Assembly (NCBI RefSeq): GCF_004124275.1
Contig: NZ_CP027218.1
Location: forward strand, 2,979,501-3,043,500
Source: Pseudomonas sp. DTU12.3
GTDB lineage: Bacteria > Pseudomonadota > Gammaproteobacteria > Pseudomonadales > Pseudomonadaceae
Length of the DNA stretch: 64,000 bases
Reading direction: 5' to 3'
Positions 8,026-18,400 of this stretch are shown here, in pieces (the stretch's first letter is position 1; each line of letters begins with the position of its first letter). Both the position numbers and the translations under genes were made by a program. A model generated the notes under the pieces. It was not told the origin of the DNA and made no database searches. It saw only the letters and a list, made by a program, of their open reading frames with translations.

Positions 8026-8566
8026 GGCATCGCTGGCGGTTTATCGCGCCCGGTGGCAGCGCTTCAACGCTCAGTTGCAGGCGCGCTGGCAGCCTTTGGC
8101 GCTGCGCGAGAAACGCATGGTCGCCGGGATGGCGATCGCGCTGTTGAGCCTGCTGGTCTGGGTCGCTTTGATCCAGCCGCCACTGAAAAAAATCGCTTAT
8201 TGGCAGACTGAATCGCCCAAGTTGCGGGCGCAGACCGAAGCGCTGGAAGTGCTGCTGCGTGACGTGGTTGTGCGGCCGGACGGGCAAGGCGTCGGCGCGT
8301 CACTTGAACAAACGTTGCAGGCCAGTGGCCTCGGCGGGCATTACCAATTACAGGCTGCGGACGGCGGCGCATGGCAGTTGAGTTTCGACGCCGCGCCGGC
8401 CAACGCGCTGCTCGACTGGCTGTTGAGCCAACCGTCGCAACTTTCTCTGCAAGTGGTCGAGGCCCGGTTGCAACGCGCCGACAACGCTTCGACCGAAGTC
8501 ACTGCCGGCACTTTGTCGGGCACCGTTCGCATGGATCAGGCGCTGGGCGCTAAGGAAGCTTCATGA
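8018..8566 (+). CDS. gspM: GspM inner-membrane platform protein (HxcZ-type)
   Basis: A 182-residue bitopic membrane protein. After a short cytoplasmic N-terminus with a typical LREKRMVAGMA motif there is one membrane span (about 37-55, IALLSLLVWVALIQPPL), then a periplasmic domain with a predicted helical part and a ferredoxin-like fold. It partners with GspL. I chose the ATG at 8018 because it yields the usual GspM length and overlaps the gspL end; a longer frame upstream lies inside gspL. The stop overlaps the gspD start. Confidence 0.88.
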   Translation: MNKASLAVYRARWQRFNAQLQARWQPLALREKRMVAGMAIALLSLLVWVALIQPPLKKIAYWQTESPKLRAQTEALEVLLRDVVVRPDGQGVGASLEQTLQASGLGGHYQLQAADGGAWQLSFDAAPANALLDWLLSQPSQLSLQVVEARLQRADNASTEVTAGTLSGTVRMDQALGAKEAS

Positions 8567-10935
8567 AGGGGTCAGGATCCAAACCGGCACGTCTGGCATT
8601 GCCGATGTTGCTGATGGCGCTGAGTGCGTGCAGCAACACCAACGCGCCACAACACCCAGCGCCGTTGCTGGTCGACAGCGAACTCGGTCGACCTTTGGCC
8701 AACACCCAGCGCAGCGGCGATGCGGTGGCTGATCGCGAGCGGGCGCAGGCCCAGGCGCGGCCGGTGCCCAAGCAACTGCACAACATCAGTAAAACCGCGC
8801 GCACCGGCGCCGTAGCGCCGAGCAGTCCGGTGGCGAGCAATCCGTTAGGCAATCAGCCGGTGACGCTGAATTTTGTCGATGCCGATATTCAGGCAGTGGT
8901 GCGCTCGTTGTCGCGTTCCAGTGGTCAGCAGTTTCTGGTCGATCCTCGGGTCAAGGGCACTTTGACGCTGGTGTCGGAAGGTCAAATTCCGGCGAACCAA
9001 GCCTACGACATGTTGCTGGCGTCGTTGCGCATGCAGGGTTTCAGTGTGGTCGATGTCGGCGGTGTCGCGCATGTGGTGCCGGAGGCTGATGCGAAGTTGC
9101 TTGGCGGGCCGGTCTACAGTCCCGGCAAACCCGCCGGCAACGGCATGCTCACGCGCACCTTTCGTTTGCAATACGAGAACGCGGTGAACCTGATTCCGGT
9201 GCTGCGCCCGATCGTTTCGCCGAACAACCCGATCAACGCCTATCCGGGCAACAACACCATCGTCGTCACCGATTACGCCGAGAACCTCAACCGCGTGGCG
9301 CAGTTAATCGCCAGCATCGATACCCAGAGTGCAATCGACACCGATGTGGTGCAGATCCAGAACGGCATCGCCGCCGACATCGCGCCAATGGTCGCCGAGT
9401 TGCTCGATGCGCCGGGCAATGATCCGACGCAGAAAATCGCCGTGATTGGTGATCCGCGTTCCAACACCATAATCATTCGCTCTGGCAGCCCGGAGCGCAC
9501 GGAGCTGGCGCGCAACCTGATCTACAAACTCGACAATGCGCAGAGCAATCCGAGCAATCTGCATGTGGTGTATTTGCGCAACGCGCAGGCGGCGAAACTG
9601 GCGCAGGCGTTGCGTGGGTTGCTCACGGGTGAGAGCGATAGCGGCAGCAGCGACAGTGCGCGATCGGTGCTGAGTGCGATGGGCAGCAACAGCAATTCCA
9701 ATGGGCAGAGCGGCCAGACTGGCAGCCAGACCAGCAGCGGCACGACATCCACGACCAACAGCGGCAGCACGGGCGGCAGTTATGCGCAGGGCAGTAGCGG
9801 TTCGACCGGCAGCGGCAGTGGCGGCGCGCAGAACAGTGAGCAGAACGTTGCGTTCAGTGCTGGCGGGGTGACGATTCAGGCGGATGCAACCACCAACACG
9901 TTACTGATTTCCGCGCCGGAGCCGGTGTATCGCAATCTGCGGGAGGTGATTGATTTGCTTGATCAACGCCGTGCGCAGGTGGTGATTGAGAGCTTGATCG
10001 TCGAGGTCGGCGAGGACGATGCCAGTGAGTTTGGCGTGCAGTGGCAGACTGGCAATCTCGGCGGCAATGGCGTGATAGGTGGGGCGAATCTGGGTGGCTC
10101 GGGGATCAATCTCAACGGCAAGACCAGCATTGATGTGTTGCCCCAGGGGCTGAATCTGGGTTACGTCAACGGCACCGTCGATATCCCCGGGATCGGCAAA
10201 ATCCTTGACTTGAAAGTGCTGGCGCGGGCGTTGAAGAGCAAGGGCGGCACCAACGTGTTGTCGACGCCGAATCTGCTGACCCTCGACAACGAGGCGGCGA
10301 GTATTTTTGTCGGCCAGACCATTCCGTTTGTCAGCGGTAGCTACGTGACTGGCGGCGGGGGTACGAGTAATAACCCGTTCCAGACGGTGACTCGTGAAGA
10401 GGTGGGGCTGAAGCTCAACGTGCGTCCGCAGATATCCGAGGGCGGTACGGTGAAGCTCGATATCTATCAGGAGGTCAGCAGCATTGACGAGCGCGCTTCG
10501 AACAGTGCGGCGTCGGCGGGCATCGTTACCAATAAACGCGCGATCGATACCAGCATTCTGCTGGATGACGGGCAGATCATGGTGCTTGGCGGTTTGCTCC
10601 AGGACGGTTACAGCCAGAGTAATGATGCGGTGCCATGGCTGAGCAGCATTCCGGGAATCGGCGCGCTGTTTCGCAACGAGCGCCGGGCGATCACCAAGAC
10701 CAACCTGATGGTGTTCTTGCGCCCGTACATCATTCGCGACAGCGAAGCGGGGCGCAGCATCACCCTGAACCGTTACGATTTCATGCGCCGCGCCCAAAGC
10801 GGTTTGCAGCCGGAACGCAGCTGGGCAATGCCGGACATGCAAGCGCCGCAATTGCCAACGGCCGCGCAGGGTGTGCCGGCGGTTGTACCAAGCTCAGGCC
10901 CACGCGCAACCATCAAAGCGGTGCCGATCCAATGA
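8563..10935 (+). CDS. gspD: GspD secretin, lipoprotein type (HxcQ-like)
   Basis: This 790-residue protein forms the outer-membrane channel. The N-terminus is a lipoprotein signal with lipobox LSAC (Cys23), as in the P. aeruginosa HxcQ liposecretin, which does not need a separate pilotin. N0 starts near residue 104 (VTLNFVDADIQAVVRSLSRSSG), followed by N1-N3. A Ser/Gly/Asn/Thr-rich insert lies at about 356-429. The secretin core from about 460 carries VIESLIVEVGEDDASEFGVQ, LSTPNLLTLDNEAA and VPWLSSIPGIGALF. The start codon overlaps the gspM stop (ATGA). Confidence 0.95.
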   Translation: MKGSGSKPARLALPMLLMALSACSNTNAPQHPAPLLVDSELGRPLANTQRSGDAVADRERAQAQARPVPKQLHNISKTARTGAVAPSSPVASNPLGNQPVTLNFVDADIQAVVRSLSRSSGQQFLVDPRVKGTLTLVSEGQIPANQAYDMLLASLRMQGFSVVDVGGVAHVVPEADAKLLGGPVYSPGKPAGNGMLTRTFRLQYENAVNLIPVLRPIVSPNNPINAYPGNNTIVVTDYAENLNRVAQLIASIDTQSAIDTDVVQIQNGIAADIAPMVAELLDAPGNDPTQKIAVIGDPRSNTIIIRSGSPERTELARNLIYKLDNAQSNPSNLHVVYLRNAQAAKLAQALRGLLTGESDSGSSDSARSVLSAMGSNSNSNGQSGQTGSQTSSGTTSTTNSGSTGGSYAQGSSGSTGSGSGGAQNSEQNVAFSAGGVTIQADATTNTLLISAPEPVYRNLREVIDLLDQRRAQVVIESLIVEVGEDDASEFGVQWQTGNLGGNGVIGGANLGGSGINLNGKTSIDVLPQGLNLGYVNGTVDIPGIGKILDLKVLARALKSKGGTNVLSTPNLLTLDNEAASIFVGQTIPFVSGSYVTGGGGTSNNPFQTVTREEVGLKLNVRPQISEGGTVKLDIYQEVSSIDERASNSAASAGIVTNKRAIDTSILLDDGQIMVLGGLLQDGYSQSNDAVPWLSSIPGIGALFRNERRAITKTNLMVFLRPYIIRDSEAGRSITLNRYDFMRRAQSGLQPERSWAMPDMQAPQLPTAAQGVPAVVPSSGPRATIKAVPIQ

Positions 10936-10969
10936 CGCCGCCATCGCCTCTTGATCTGGAAAACGGACC

Positions 10970-11066
10970 TGTAGGAGCTGCCGAAGGCTGCGATCTCTTG
11001 ATCTTGCTCTTCGACGGACCCAAATGGCCAAAGATCAAAAGATCGCAGCCTTCGGCAGCTCCTACA
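10970..11066. repeat. Long palindrome between gspD and gspE
   Basis: The left arm begins TGTAGGAGCTGCCGAAGGCT. The right arm is its complement, with one mismatch in about 36 bp. It belongs to the Pseudomonas intergenic palindrome family also seen at 33147, 40855, 42757, 43639, 46563 and 54441. Here it interrupts an otherwise tightly coupled secretion operon. Confidence 0.9.
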
Positions 11067-11086
11067 AGGATTGGGGAGGGCATGAG

Positions 11087-12493
11087 ATGAGTTCGCTGCC
11101 CTACGCCTGGGCCAAGGCGCAGCGCATTCTTTTGTGCGATGGCGTGTTGACGGTGTGCCCATCGACGCCCGGTTGGTCGATCAGCGAAGCACGGCGTCAG
11201 TTTGGCGCGACCACGATTCAACGGGTGCGTGATGACGAACTCGACGGTTTGCTCGCGGCCGCTTACGCCGACACGGGCAGCGCGGCGGCGGTGGTCGGCG
11301 CGGCGGAAAACGAGGTCGACCTCGACCGCCTGATGCAGGACATGCCGGAAATCACCGACCTGCTCGACACCCAGGACGGCGCGCCGGTGATCCGCATGAT
11401 CAACGCGCTGCTCACGCAAGCCGCGCGCGATGAGGCCAGCGACATCCACATCGAACCCTTCGAAACCCATTCGGTGGTGCGCTATCGCGTCGACGGCACC
11501 CTGCGTGACGTGGTCTCGCCGCGCAAGGCTCTGCACGGCGCGCTGGTCTCGCGGATCAAGATCATGGCCCAGCTCGACATCGCCGAAAAACGCCTGCCGC
11601 AGGACGGTCGCATCGCCCTGCGAGTAGCCGGTCGGCCGATCGACATACGCGTGTCCACCGTACCGACAGGCCATGGCGAACGCGTGGTGATGCGCCTGCT
11701 CGACAAACAGGCCGGACGCTTGCACCTGGAAACCCTGGGCATGGACGCACAGGTGCTGGCCAAACTCGATCACCTGATCCGCCAGCCCCATGGCATCGTC
11801 CTGGTCACCGGTCCCACCGGCAGCGGCAAAACCACCAGTCTGTACGCGGCACTGGCGCGGCTCGATGCGAGTACCAGCAACATCCTCACTGTTGAAGATC
11901 CCGTTGAATACGACCTGCCAGGCATCAGCCAGATTCAGGTCAACGCCAAGATCGACATGACCTTCGCCCTCGCACTGCGGGCAATTCTGCGCCAAGACCC
12001 GGACATCATCATGATCGGCGAGATCCGCGATCTCGAAACCGCACAAATCGCCGTGCAAGCCTCGCTGACCGGTCACCTGGTGTTGGCGACCTTGCACACC
12101 AACGATGCCGTGTCAGCGGTCAATCGCCTGATCGACATGGGCGTCGAGCCGTTCCTGCTGGCCTCATCGATGCTCGGCGTACTGGCGCAGCGGCTGGTGC
12201 GCCGCCTGTGCAATCAGTGCAAACAGCAAGACCCGGCAACCCCCGGCACTTGGCGCCCGGTCGGTTGCGCGGCGTGTAACCAAACCGGTTACAGCGGTCG
12301 CACCGGCATCCACGAATTGTTCTGCATCGACGACGACATCCGCACCCTGATCCACCAAGGGGCAGGGGAGCAGGCCTTGCGCGCATCCGCCGCGAAAGCC
12401 GGGATGTTCAGCCTGCGCGAGGACGGTGAGCGCTGGATCCGCAGCGGCGCCACCGCCCCTGAAGAAATTCTTCGTGTGACACGGGACGCCTGA
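11087..12493 (+). CDS. gspE: GspE secretion ATPase (HxcR-type)
   Basis: This 468-residue cytoplasmic hexameric ATPase drives pseudopilus assembly. It has an N1E/N2E-type N-terminal domain and a core starting [24 protein letters not shown]. Walker A is [10 protein letters not shown] at about 241-250, the Asp and His boxes follow, and Walker B is in [12 protein letters not shown] at about 304. A tetracysteine zinc module (CNQC and CAAC, about 375-400) precedes the C-terminus. I chose the ATG at 11087, behind GGGGAGGG, instead of the frame start at 11024, which lies inside the palindrome. It overlaps gspF by one base (TGATG). Confidence 0.95.
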   Translation: MSSLPYAWAKAQRILLCDGVLTVCPSTPGWSISEARRQFGATTIQRVRDDELDGLLAAAYADTGSAAAVVGAAENEVDLDRLMQDMPEITDLLDTQDGAPVIRMINALLTQAARDEASDIHIEPFETHSVVRYRVDGTLRDVVSPRKALHGALVSRIKIMAQLDIAEKRLPQDGRIALRVAGRPIDIRVSTVPTGHGERVVMRLLDKQAGRLHLETLGMDAQVLAKLDHLIRQPHGIVLVTGPTGSGKTTSLYAALARLDASTSNILTVEDPVEYDLPGISQIQVNAKIDMTFALALRAILRQDPDIIMIGEIRDLETAQIAVQASLTGHLVLATLHTNDAVSAVNRLIDMGVEPFLLASSMLGVLAQRLVRRLCNQCKQQDPATPGTWRPVGCAACNQTGYSGRTGIHELFCIDDDIRTLIHQGAGEQALRASAAKAGMFSLREDGERWIRSGATAPEEILRVTRDA

Positions 12494-13704
12494 TGAATCG
12501 CTATCGTTTTGAAGCCGCCGATGCCACCGGCAAGATCGAATCCGGGCACCTTGAGGCGGACAGCCAGAGCGCCGCTTTCAATGCATTACGCGGGCGCGGT
12601 TTGACGGCGCTGTCGATGCACAAGGAAAGCAACGTTGCCAGTCACGGCGGCGGTGGATTGTTCAGCGCCAAACTTTCGGACAACGATCTGGCCTGGGCCA
12701 CACGGCAACTGGCGAGTCTGCTCGGTGCCAGCCTGCCACTGGAGGCCGCGCTCAGCGCCACGGTCGAGCAGGCCGAAAAAAAGCACATCGCCCACACCCT
12801 CAGCGCCGTGCGCGCCGACGTGCGCAGCGGCATGCGCCTGGCCGAATCGCTGGCGGCGCGGCCACGGGATTTCCCCGAGATCTATCGCGCGCTGATTGCG
12901 GCGGGCGAGGAGTCGGGAGATCTGGCGCAGGTCATGGAACGGTTGGCCGATTACATCGAGGAGCGCAACAACCTGCGCGGCAAGATTCTCACCGCGTTCA
13001 TCTATCCGGGCGTGGTCGGGCTGGTGTCGATCGGCATCGTGATTTTCCTGCTCAGTTACGTGGTGCCGCAGGTGGTCAGCGCGTTTTCCCAGGCGCGCCA
13101 GGATCTGCCGGGGCTGACCCTGGCGATGCTCAACGCCAGTGATTTCATCCGCAGTTGGGGCTGGTTGTGTGCAGGGATCATCGCCGCAGCGTTCTGGAGT
13201 TGGCGCCTGTATCTGCGCAACCCGGCAGCGCGTTTAAGTTGGCATCATCGCGTGCTGAAGTTGCCGCTGTTCGGGCGTTTCATCCTTGGCCTGAACACCG
13301 CACGATTTGCCTCGACGCTGGCGATTCTCGGCGGCGCCGGGGTGCCGTTGTTGCGCGCACTGGAAGCGGCGCGGCAGACCTTGTCCAACGATCGCCTGAG
13401 CCTGAGCGTCAGCGATGCCACGGCCAAGGTGCGCGAAGGGGTCAATCTGGCCGCTGCGTTGCGGGTGGAAAACGTCTTCCCGCCGGTGTTGATCCACCTG
13501 ATCGCCAGTGGTGAGAAGACCGGTTCGTTGCCGCCGATGCTCGAGCGTGCGGCGCAAACCCTGTCGCGTGATATCGAGCGGCGGGCGATGGGCATGACCG
13601 CACTGCTCGAACCGCTGATGATTGTGGTGATGGGCGGCGTGGTGCTGGTGATTGTGATGGCGGTGTTGTTGCCGATCATCGAGATCAATCAACTGGTGCA
13701 GTAG
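12493..13704 (+). CDS. gspF: GspF inner-membrane platform protein (HxcS-type)
   Basis: A 403-residue polytopic protein of the type II/IV pilus platform family. It has two homologous cytoplasmic helical domains (about 70-195 and 275-395), each with the family pattern LASLLGASLPLEAALS...LAESLAARP and LAILGGAGVPLLRALEAA. Three membrane spans lie at about 172-196, 220-240 and 375-398 (LLEPLMIVVMGGVVLVIVMA). It would transmit the work of GspE to pseudopilin addition. It is the last gene of the operon; a REP pair follows. Confidence 0.94.
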   Translation: MNRYRFEAADATGKIESGHLEADSQSAAFNALRGRGLTALSMHKESNVASHGGGGLFSAKLSDNDLAWATRQLASLLGASLPLEAALSATVEQAEKKHIAHTLSAVRADVRSGMRLAESLAARPRDFPEIYRALIAAGEESGDLAQVMERLADYIEERNNLRGKILTAFIYPGVVGLVSIGIVIFLLSYVVPQVVSAFSQARQDLPGLTLAMLNASDFIRSWGWLCAGIIAAAFWSWRLYLRNPAARLSWHHRVLKLPLFGRFILGLNTARFASTLAILGGAGVPLLRALEAARQTLSNDRLSLSVSDATAKVREGVNLAAALRVENVFPPVLIHLIASGEKTGSLPPMLERAAQTLSRDIERRAMGMTALLEPLMIVVMGGVVLVIVMAVLLPIIEINQLVQ

Positions 13705-13737
13705 TGGTGTGTCTGGTGTTTTGAGGTTGGCTGGTCT

Positions 13738-13815
13738 GGCCTCTTCGCGAGCAAGCCCGCTCCCACAGGGACAACGCATTTCAAATGTGGGAGCGGGCTT
13801 GCTCGCGAAGAGGCC
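13738..13815. repeat. Inverted REP pair after gspF
   Basis: Two copies of the GCGAGCAAGCCCGCTCCCACA REP unit face each other around a short AT-rich spacer, with matching CCTCTTC/GAAGAGG outer arms. It can form a large hairpin and probably limits transcription or RNA decay at the operon end. Confidence 0.85.
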
Positions 13816-14172
13816 GGTCCGGACATCAAATAACCCAATTTTTTTTCCAGGACTTCTGCATCACCCGACCTTCAATCCTGCCATCCTCGGGTTCTCCTTT
13901 CTGTCATCTGCAACCACCCGCCAACGTCTCCAGCCCGATTCCGCCAAACCCCCGATCCAGACGCGCCGCAGCACCCCGCAAACACCCGAGAAAATCCCTC
14001 GAAAATCACCGCGCAGCTCCCGAGGTTTTTTCCTTTATCTGTCACCGGAAACTGCGAATTTCTCAGTGCGACTTAACCAGCCAGCGCTAGCGAGGGCCTG
14101 TTGAGTCCTCCCAGTGTCATGCAAGCCATCCGAAAACCTGTGTTCACAACCTAGTTGAAAAGGAGATTCTTC
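13816..14172. other. Promoter-bearing intergenic region upstream of the LapA-like gene
   Basis: About 357 bp without a convincing gene. The only site noted is one half-match to a Pho box (CTGTCAC, 14039-14045) without a good second half. A strong AAGGAG lies at 14159-14164 in front of the gene at 14173. CCCGAGG near 14029 and GAGAAAATCCCTCG near 13989 do not form an obvious terminator. Confidence 0.5.
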
Positions 14173-15276
14173 ATGTTCAAGCGCACTCTGATCGCAGCTT
14201 CCCTGACCGTCGCCGCTCTGGCATCCGCCCAGGCCATGGCCGTAACCGGTGGTGGCGCTTCACTGCCTGCCGCTCTGTACAAAGGTTCTGCCAACAGCAT
14301 CCTGCCTGCCAACTTCAGCTACGCCGTGACCGGTAGCGGCATCGGCAAAAGTGCTTTCCTGACCAACACCGCCGCACAGTTCAGCACCACTGGCACTGTG
14401 CACTTCGCCGCTAGCGACTCGATCCTCAGCGCTTCGGAAATCAGCACCTACAACACCAGCTTCGGTGCTTCGTTTGGTCCGCTGATTCAACTGCCATCAG
14501 TCGCCACTTCGGTTGCCATCCCTTACAAAAAGGCCGGCAACACCACCCTCAACCTGACCAGCGCTCAACTGTGTGATGCCTTGTCGGGCACCAAGACTAC
14601 TTGGGGCGCGCTGTTGGGTACCTCCGACACCACCGCGATCCGCGTTGTTTATCGCACCGCTTCGAGCGGCACCACCGAAATCCTCAGCCGTCACCTGAAC
14701 TCGATCTGCCCGACTCAGTTCGCGGTCAACACCACCTTCACCAACGCACGTCTGCCAGCAGGTTCCGCTGTGCCGTCGAACTGGGTCGGCGTGGCCAATA
14801 CCGCTGACGTAGCCCCGGCAGTCAACGCGGTTGACGGTTCCATCGGTTATGTCGGGCCGGACGGTGTCAACGCTGCGAGCAACGCTGTTGTTGCTCGTAT
14901 CAATGGCGTTCAGCCAACCAGCGCCAACGTCAACACTGCTCTGGCTTCGGCTCCACTGCCAACCAACGCGGCCAATCCGGCGCAGTGGTCCCCTGTGGTT
15001 GCCAACCCGTCCAGCGGTTATGCAATGGCGGCTTACACCAACTTCATCTTCGGCCAGTGCTACAAGGACGCGGCCGTGGCTGCTGACGTCAAAGCGTTCC
15101 TGACCCAGCACTACAGCACTCCGGGCAACGCCGTGGCCACTGCCGCTCACGGTTTCATTCCGGTTCCAACCAACTGGAAAACCGCTGTAACCGCCAACTT
15201 CGTCACCAACTCCACCGGCAACAACCTGGACATCAACAACGCCAGCGTCTGCAACGCTGTCGGTCGTCCTTTGTAA
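14173..15276 (+). CDS. LapA/DING-like secreted phosphate-binding-fold protein
   Basis: A 367-residue exported protein with a signal peptide (FKRTLIAASLTVAALASAQAMA). The mature protein begins VTGGGASLP, related to the PstS/DING superfamily start (INGGGA), and continues with PstS-like motifs: GTVHFAASDSILSASEI, VAIPYKK, LCDALSGTKTTWGALLG and YRTASSGTTEIL. In P. aeruginosa the gene after hxcS is lapA, whose product is exported by the Hxc type II system under phosphate limitation, so this protein is the likely substrate of the neighbouring secretion operon. Whether it is a phosphatase or only binds phosphate cannot be seen. I chose the ATG at 14173 behind AAGGAG; the GTG/ATG further upstream lacks a suitable site. 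Confidence 0.85.
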   Translation: MFKRTLIAASLTVAALASAQAMAVTGGGASLPAALYKGSANSILPANFSYAVTGSGIGKSAFLTNTAAQFSTTGTVHFAASDSILSASEISTYNTSFGASFGPLIQLPSVATSVAIPYKKAGNTTLNLTSAQLCDALSGTKTTWGALLGTSDTTAIRVVYRTASSGTTEILSRHLNSICPTQFAVNTTFTNARLPAGSAVPSNWVGVANTADVAPAVNAVDGSIGYVGPDGVNAASNAVVARINGVQPTSANVNTALASAPLPTNAANPAQWSPVVANPSSGYAMAAYTNFIFGQCYKDAAVAADVKAFLTQHYSTPGNAVATAAHGFIPVPTNWKTAVTANFVTNSTGNNLDINNASVCNAVGRPL

Positions 15277-15296
15277 TACACGCCTAAAGCGTCAGG

Positions 15297-15334
15297 AAAT
15301 GGCAGCAGCCTTCGGGTTGCTGCCATTTTTTTTG
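15297..15334 (+). terminator. Rho-independent terminator of the LapA-like gene
   Basis: GGCAGCAGCC, loop TTCG, then GGTTGCTGCC, followed by a run of eight T. It lies 20 bp after the stop codon. Confidence 0.92.
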
Positions 15335-15467
15335 CTCGATTTACACCTCAATCATGAAGTTTGTGTGACATCCGTTCGGTCGCGCCCTTCGCCAACTGCC
15401 TATGTCGTAACAGCAGGTTTTTGCTGGCCTGCAGCTTTGTGTGGCAATCAAAAAGGATCTCGTAGTG

Positions 15468-18400
15468 ATGCTCGCTCGCCCATCCCGTCGCAGTACCCGT
15501 GCCCAGATGCTCAAGCGTGAGGTCGCCGATCCGGCGCTATGGCTGCTCAAGCCACTGGCGCACGCGGTGGCGTTGTGTCTGGTGGCGGGCAGTGCGCAGG
15601 CGCAAACGGCGTTCAGTTCCAACTGGTTTGCCGCCAAGGGCGCCGCACAACAAGCGGCGGCAGCGCGGCCGAGTGTTGGCGGGTTGCCGGGGATGACGCC
15701 ACCACTGGCCCAGCAGCAAAGAGCCAATCAGCAATTGCAGCGATCGTTGCAGACCCTCAACAACACCGTGGCGGCGATTGCCGCACAGCAGGCGGCTCAG
15801 GCGGCCGGCCGTGCGGTGGCGTTGGGCAGTGTGCAAAGCGTGCCGGATGGATTGGGCGAGGGCGGCTTGAAGGTCGACAACAGCCTCAGCCAGGGTTGGC
15901 TGAACGCCAAGGGACCGCAGCAGACTCAGGCTGACGGCAAGACCACGGTGAAGATCGAGCAGACCGCCGACAAGGCGATTCTCAACTGGGAAACCTTCAA
16001 CGTCGGCCGCAACACCACGGTCGAATTCGCTCAGCAATCCAACTGGGCAGTCCTCAACCGGGTCAACGACCCAAGCGCGCGTGCCAGTCAGATTCAGGGC
16101 CAGATCAAGGGCGACGGCACGGTGATGCTGATCAACCGCAACGGCATCGTGTTCAGTGGCAGCAGCCAGGTCAATGTGCGCAACCTGGTGGCGGCGGCGG
16201 CCAACATCACGGACATTCAGTTCCGCGAACGGGGTCTGTACTTCGACAGCACCGCGACTCAGCCGACCTTCACCGACGCGGCCGGCAAAGTGCTGGTGGA
16301 ACGTGGCGCCACTATCCAGACCCATGCGCCCAAGGCGTCGACGGATGCGGGTGGCTACGCCTTGCTGTTGGGCAACGAGGTGCAGAACGATGGCAACATC
16401 AGCACCCCCAAAGGGCAGACCCTGCTCGGTGCAGGCGATCGCTTTTACATCCGCAAAGGTTCGGGCACCGATGGCAACGCCGTGTCCACGACCTTCGGCA
16501 ATGAAGTGACGCCGGGCTTCAAGACCGGCGCCGTGGCCGGCAAGGTCAGCAACAATGGCTTGATCCAGGCCGCCACCGGCGACATCACGCTGACCGGCCA
16601 TGAAGTGCTGCAAAACGGTGTGTTGCTGGCAAGCACCTCGGTGGCCACGCGCGGCACTGTGCACTTGCTCAATCCAGCGACCGATAACACCGGCAGCGTC
16701 ACGCTCGCTCAGGGTAGCGTCACCGCGATCATGCTCGATAGCAGCGATCTCACCGCGCTCGACAGCCAGCGTGATGCTTCGCTCCAGGCCGTCAGTGCCG
16801 CGAACCGAATTCGTGGCGATCAGTCGCGTGTGGAGATTGCTAGCGGCGGCAGCGTCGAGTTTCAGAACGGCTCGATCACCCTTGCCACCGGTGGCCAGGT
16901 CGCGGTATCGGCGGGGCGTCGCAGCCTGGTGCGCGACGGCGCGGTAATTGATGTGTCCGGCGCTGTCGGGGTGAAGGTGGCGATGGAAGCCAACAACATC
17001 AAGATCAACGTGCAGGGCAACGAACAACGCGATGCGCCGGTCAACCGCGAGGGCGGCGCGCTCAACAGCAACGACATCTGGGTCGATGTGCGTGAGCTGG
17101 TCTACGTGCCGGCCGGCACCAATGGCTACGCTACAGACCGATGGTACACGGCCGGAGGTCTGCTGGAAGTCGGTGGCTATCTCGGCACTCAGGGCCACGG
17201 CATCGGTGAATGGATGGCGCAGGGCGGTTCCGTGAATTTTGCCGGCAACGACGTGGTCACCGAGAAAGGCTCGCTGATCAACTTGTCGGGCGGCACCCTC
17301 GACGTGCAGAGCGGCGCGATCCGGCAGAGCTGGTTGCGAGGGGCCGACGGGCGTTTGTACGAAGTCTCACGGGCGCCGGGGGATCTGCTCTATACCGGGT
17401 TGTACAAAGGCTATGAAGACAGCAGCGAGCGCTGGGGCCAGACGCAGTTTTTCTACAACCCGCTAATTGCACCGAGCTCGCGTCAGGAATCGGGCTACAC
17501 CGTCGGTCGCGATGCCGGCCAATTGGTGATTGCCACCCGCAACGCGCTGGTCGATGGCCAGATTCTCGGCGAAGTGTTCCAGGGCGAGCGCCAGACACAA
17601 GCACCCCGCGCGGTGCTGGATGGCTATGAGCAGAGTCAGATCGCACGGGCTCGCCGGGCGCAGTTGATCGTGGGTCAATACGATCCGGCCTGGTCGGCGA
17701 CCGCCGGTGGCCTGCAGTATCTGCTCGATCCGCTACTGGACCAGGTGCAGATCGGCGGCACTCACGCAGCGGCGCTCACAGCGCCCGGCCTGGCGGATGC
17801 CGTGGCGCAGGAGCGGGTCGGCAAGTTGTTTCTCGACAGCGATATGCTCAACGGCTTTCAGCTCGGTGCGTTGAAGGTCTCTGCCGCGAAAACCATTGTT
17901 GTCGATCAGGCGCTGACCGTTGCTTCTGGTGGTGATATCACCTTGTTCGCCCCACAAGTGCAGGTCAATGCGAGCCTGACTGCGCGTGGCGGTAGCATGA
18001 ATGTGGGGGATGTCCTGACCGGCAATTCCGCGCTGCTGGCACCGGCCGGGACGGCTGTCGGCGTCACGGTGGCCAAAGGCGTGCAGCTCGATGCCCGCGG
18101 ACTGTGGAGCAATCTGCGTACCGATCCGGACGACGTGAACAGTCTGGCCTACCTCAATGGCGGCGTGGTGTCTGTGCGCAGTACCGGCAGCGTCAACCTG
18201 GGCAGTGGCAGTCTGCTTGACGTGTCGTCCGGCGGGGCGCTGTTGGCCAATGGCAAGACGCGCGGCGGCAAGGGCGGCGACATTACGCTGGAGTCGAGTC
18301 CGCTGACCCGTTCGGTGTCGTCACAATTGATGATTGATGGCGACGTGCGTGGCTACGGTGTCACCGGTGGCGGCAGTCTGACGATTCAGTCCGGCAACGT

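Noticed and set aside
14039..14045. Pho box before the LapA-like gene
   Set aside because: Only one half (CTGTCAC) is present. The second half does not match, so I do not claim PhoB control from the sequence.
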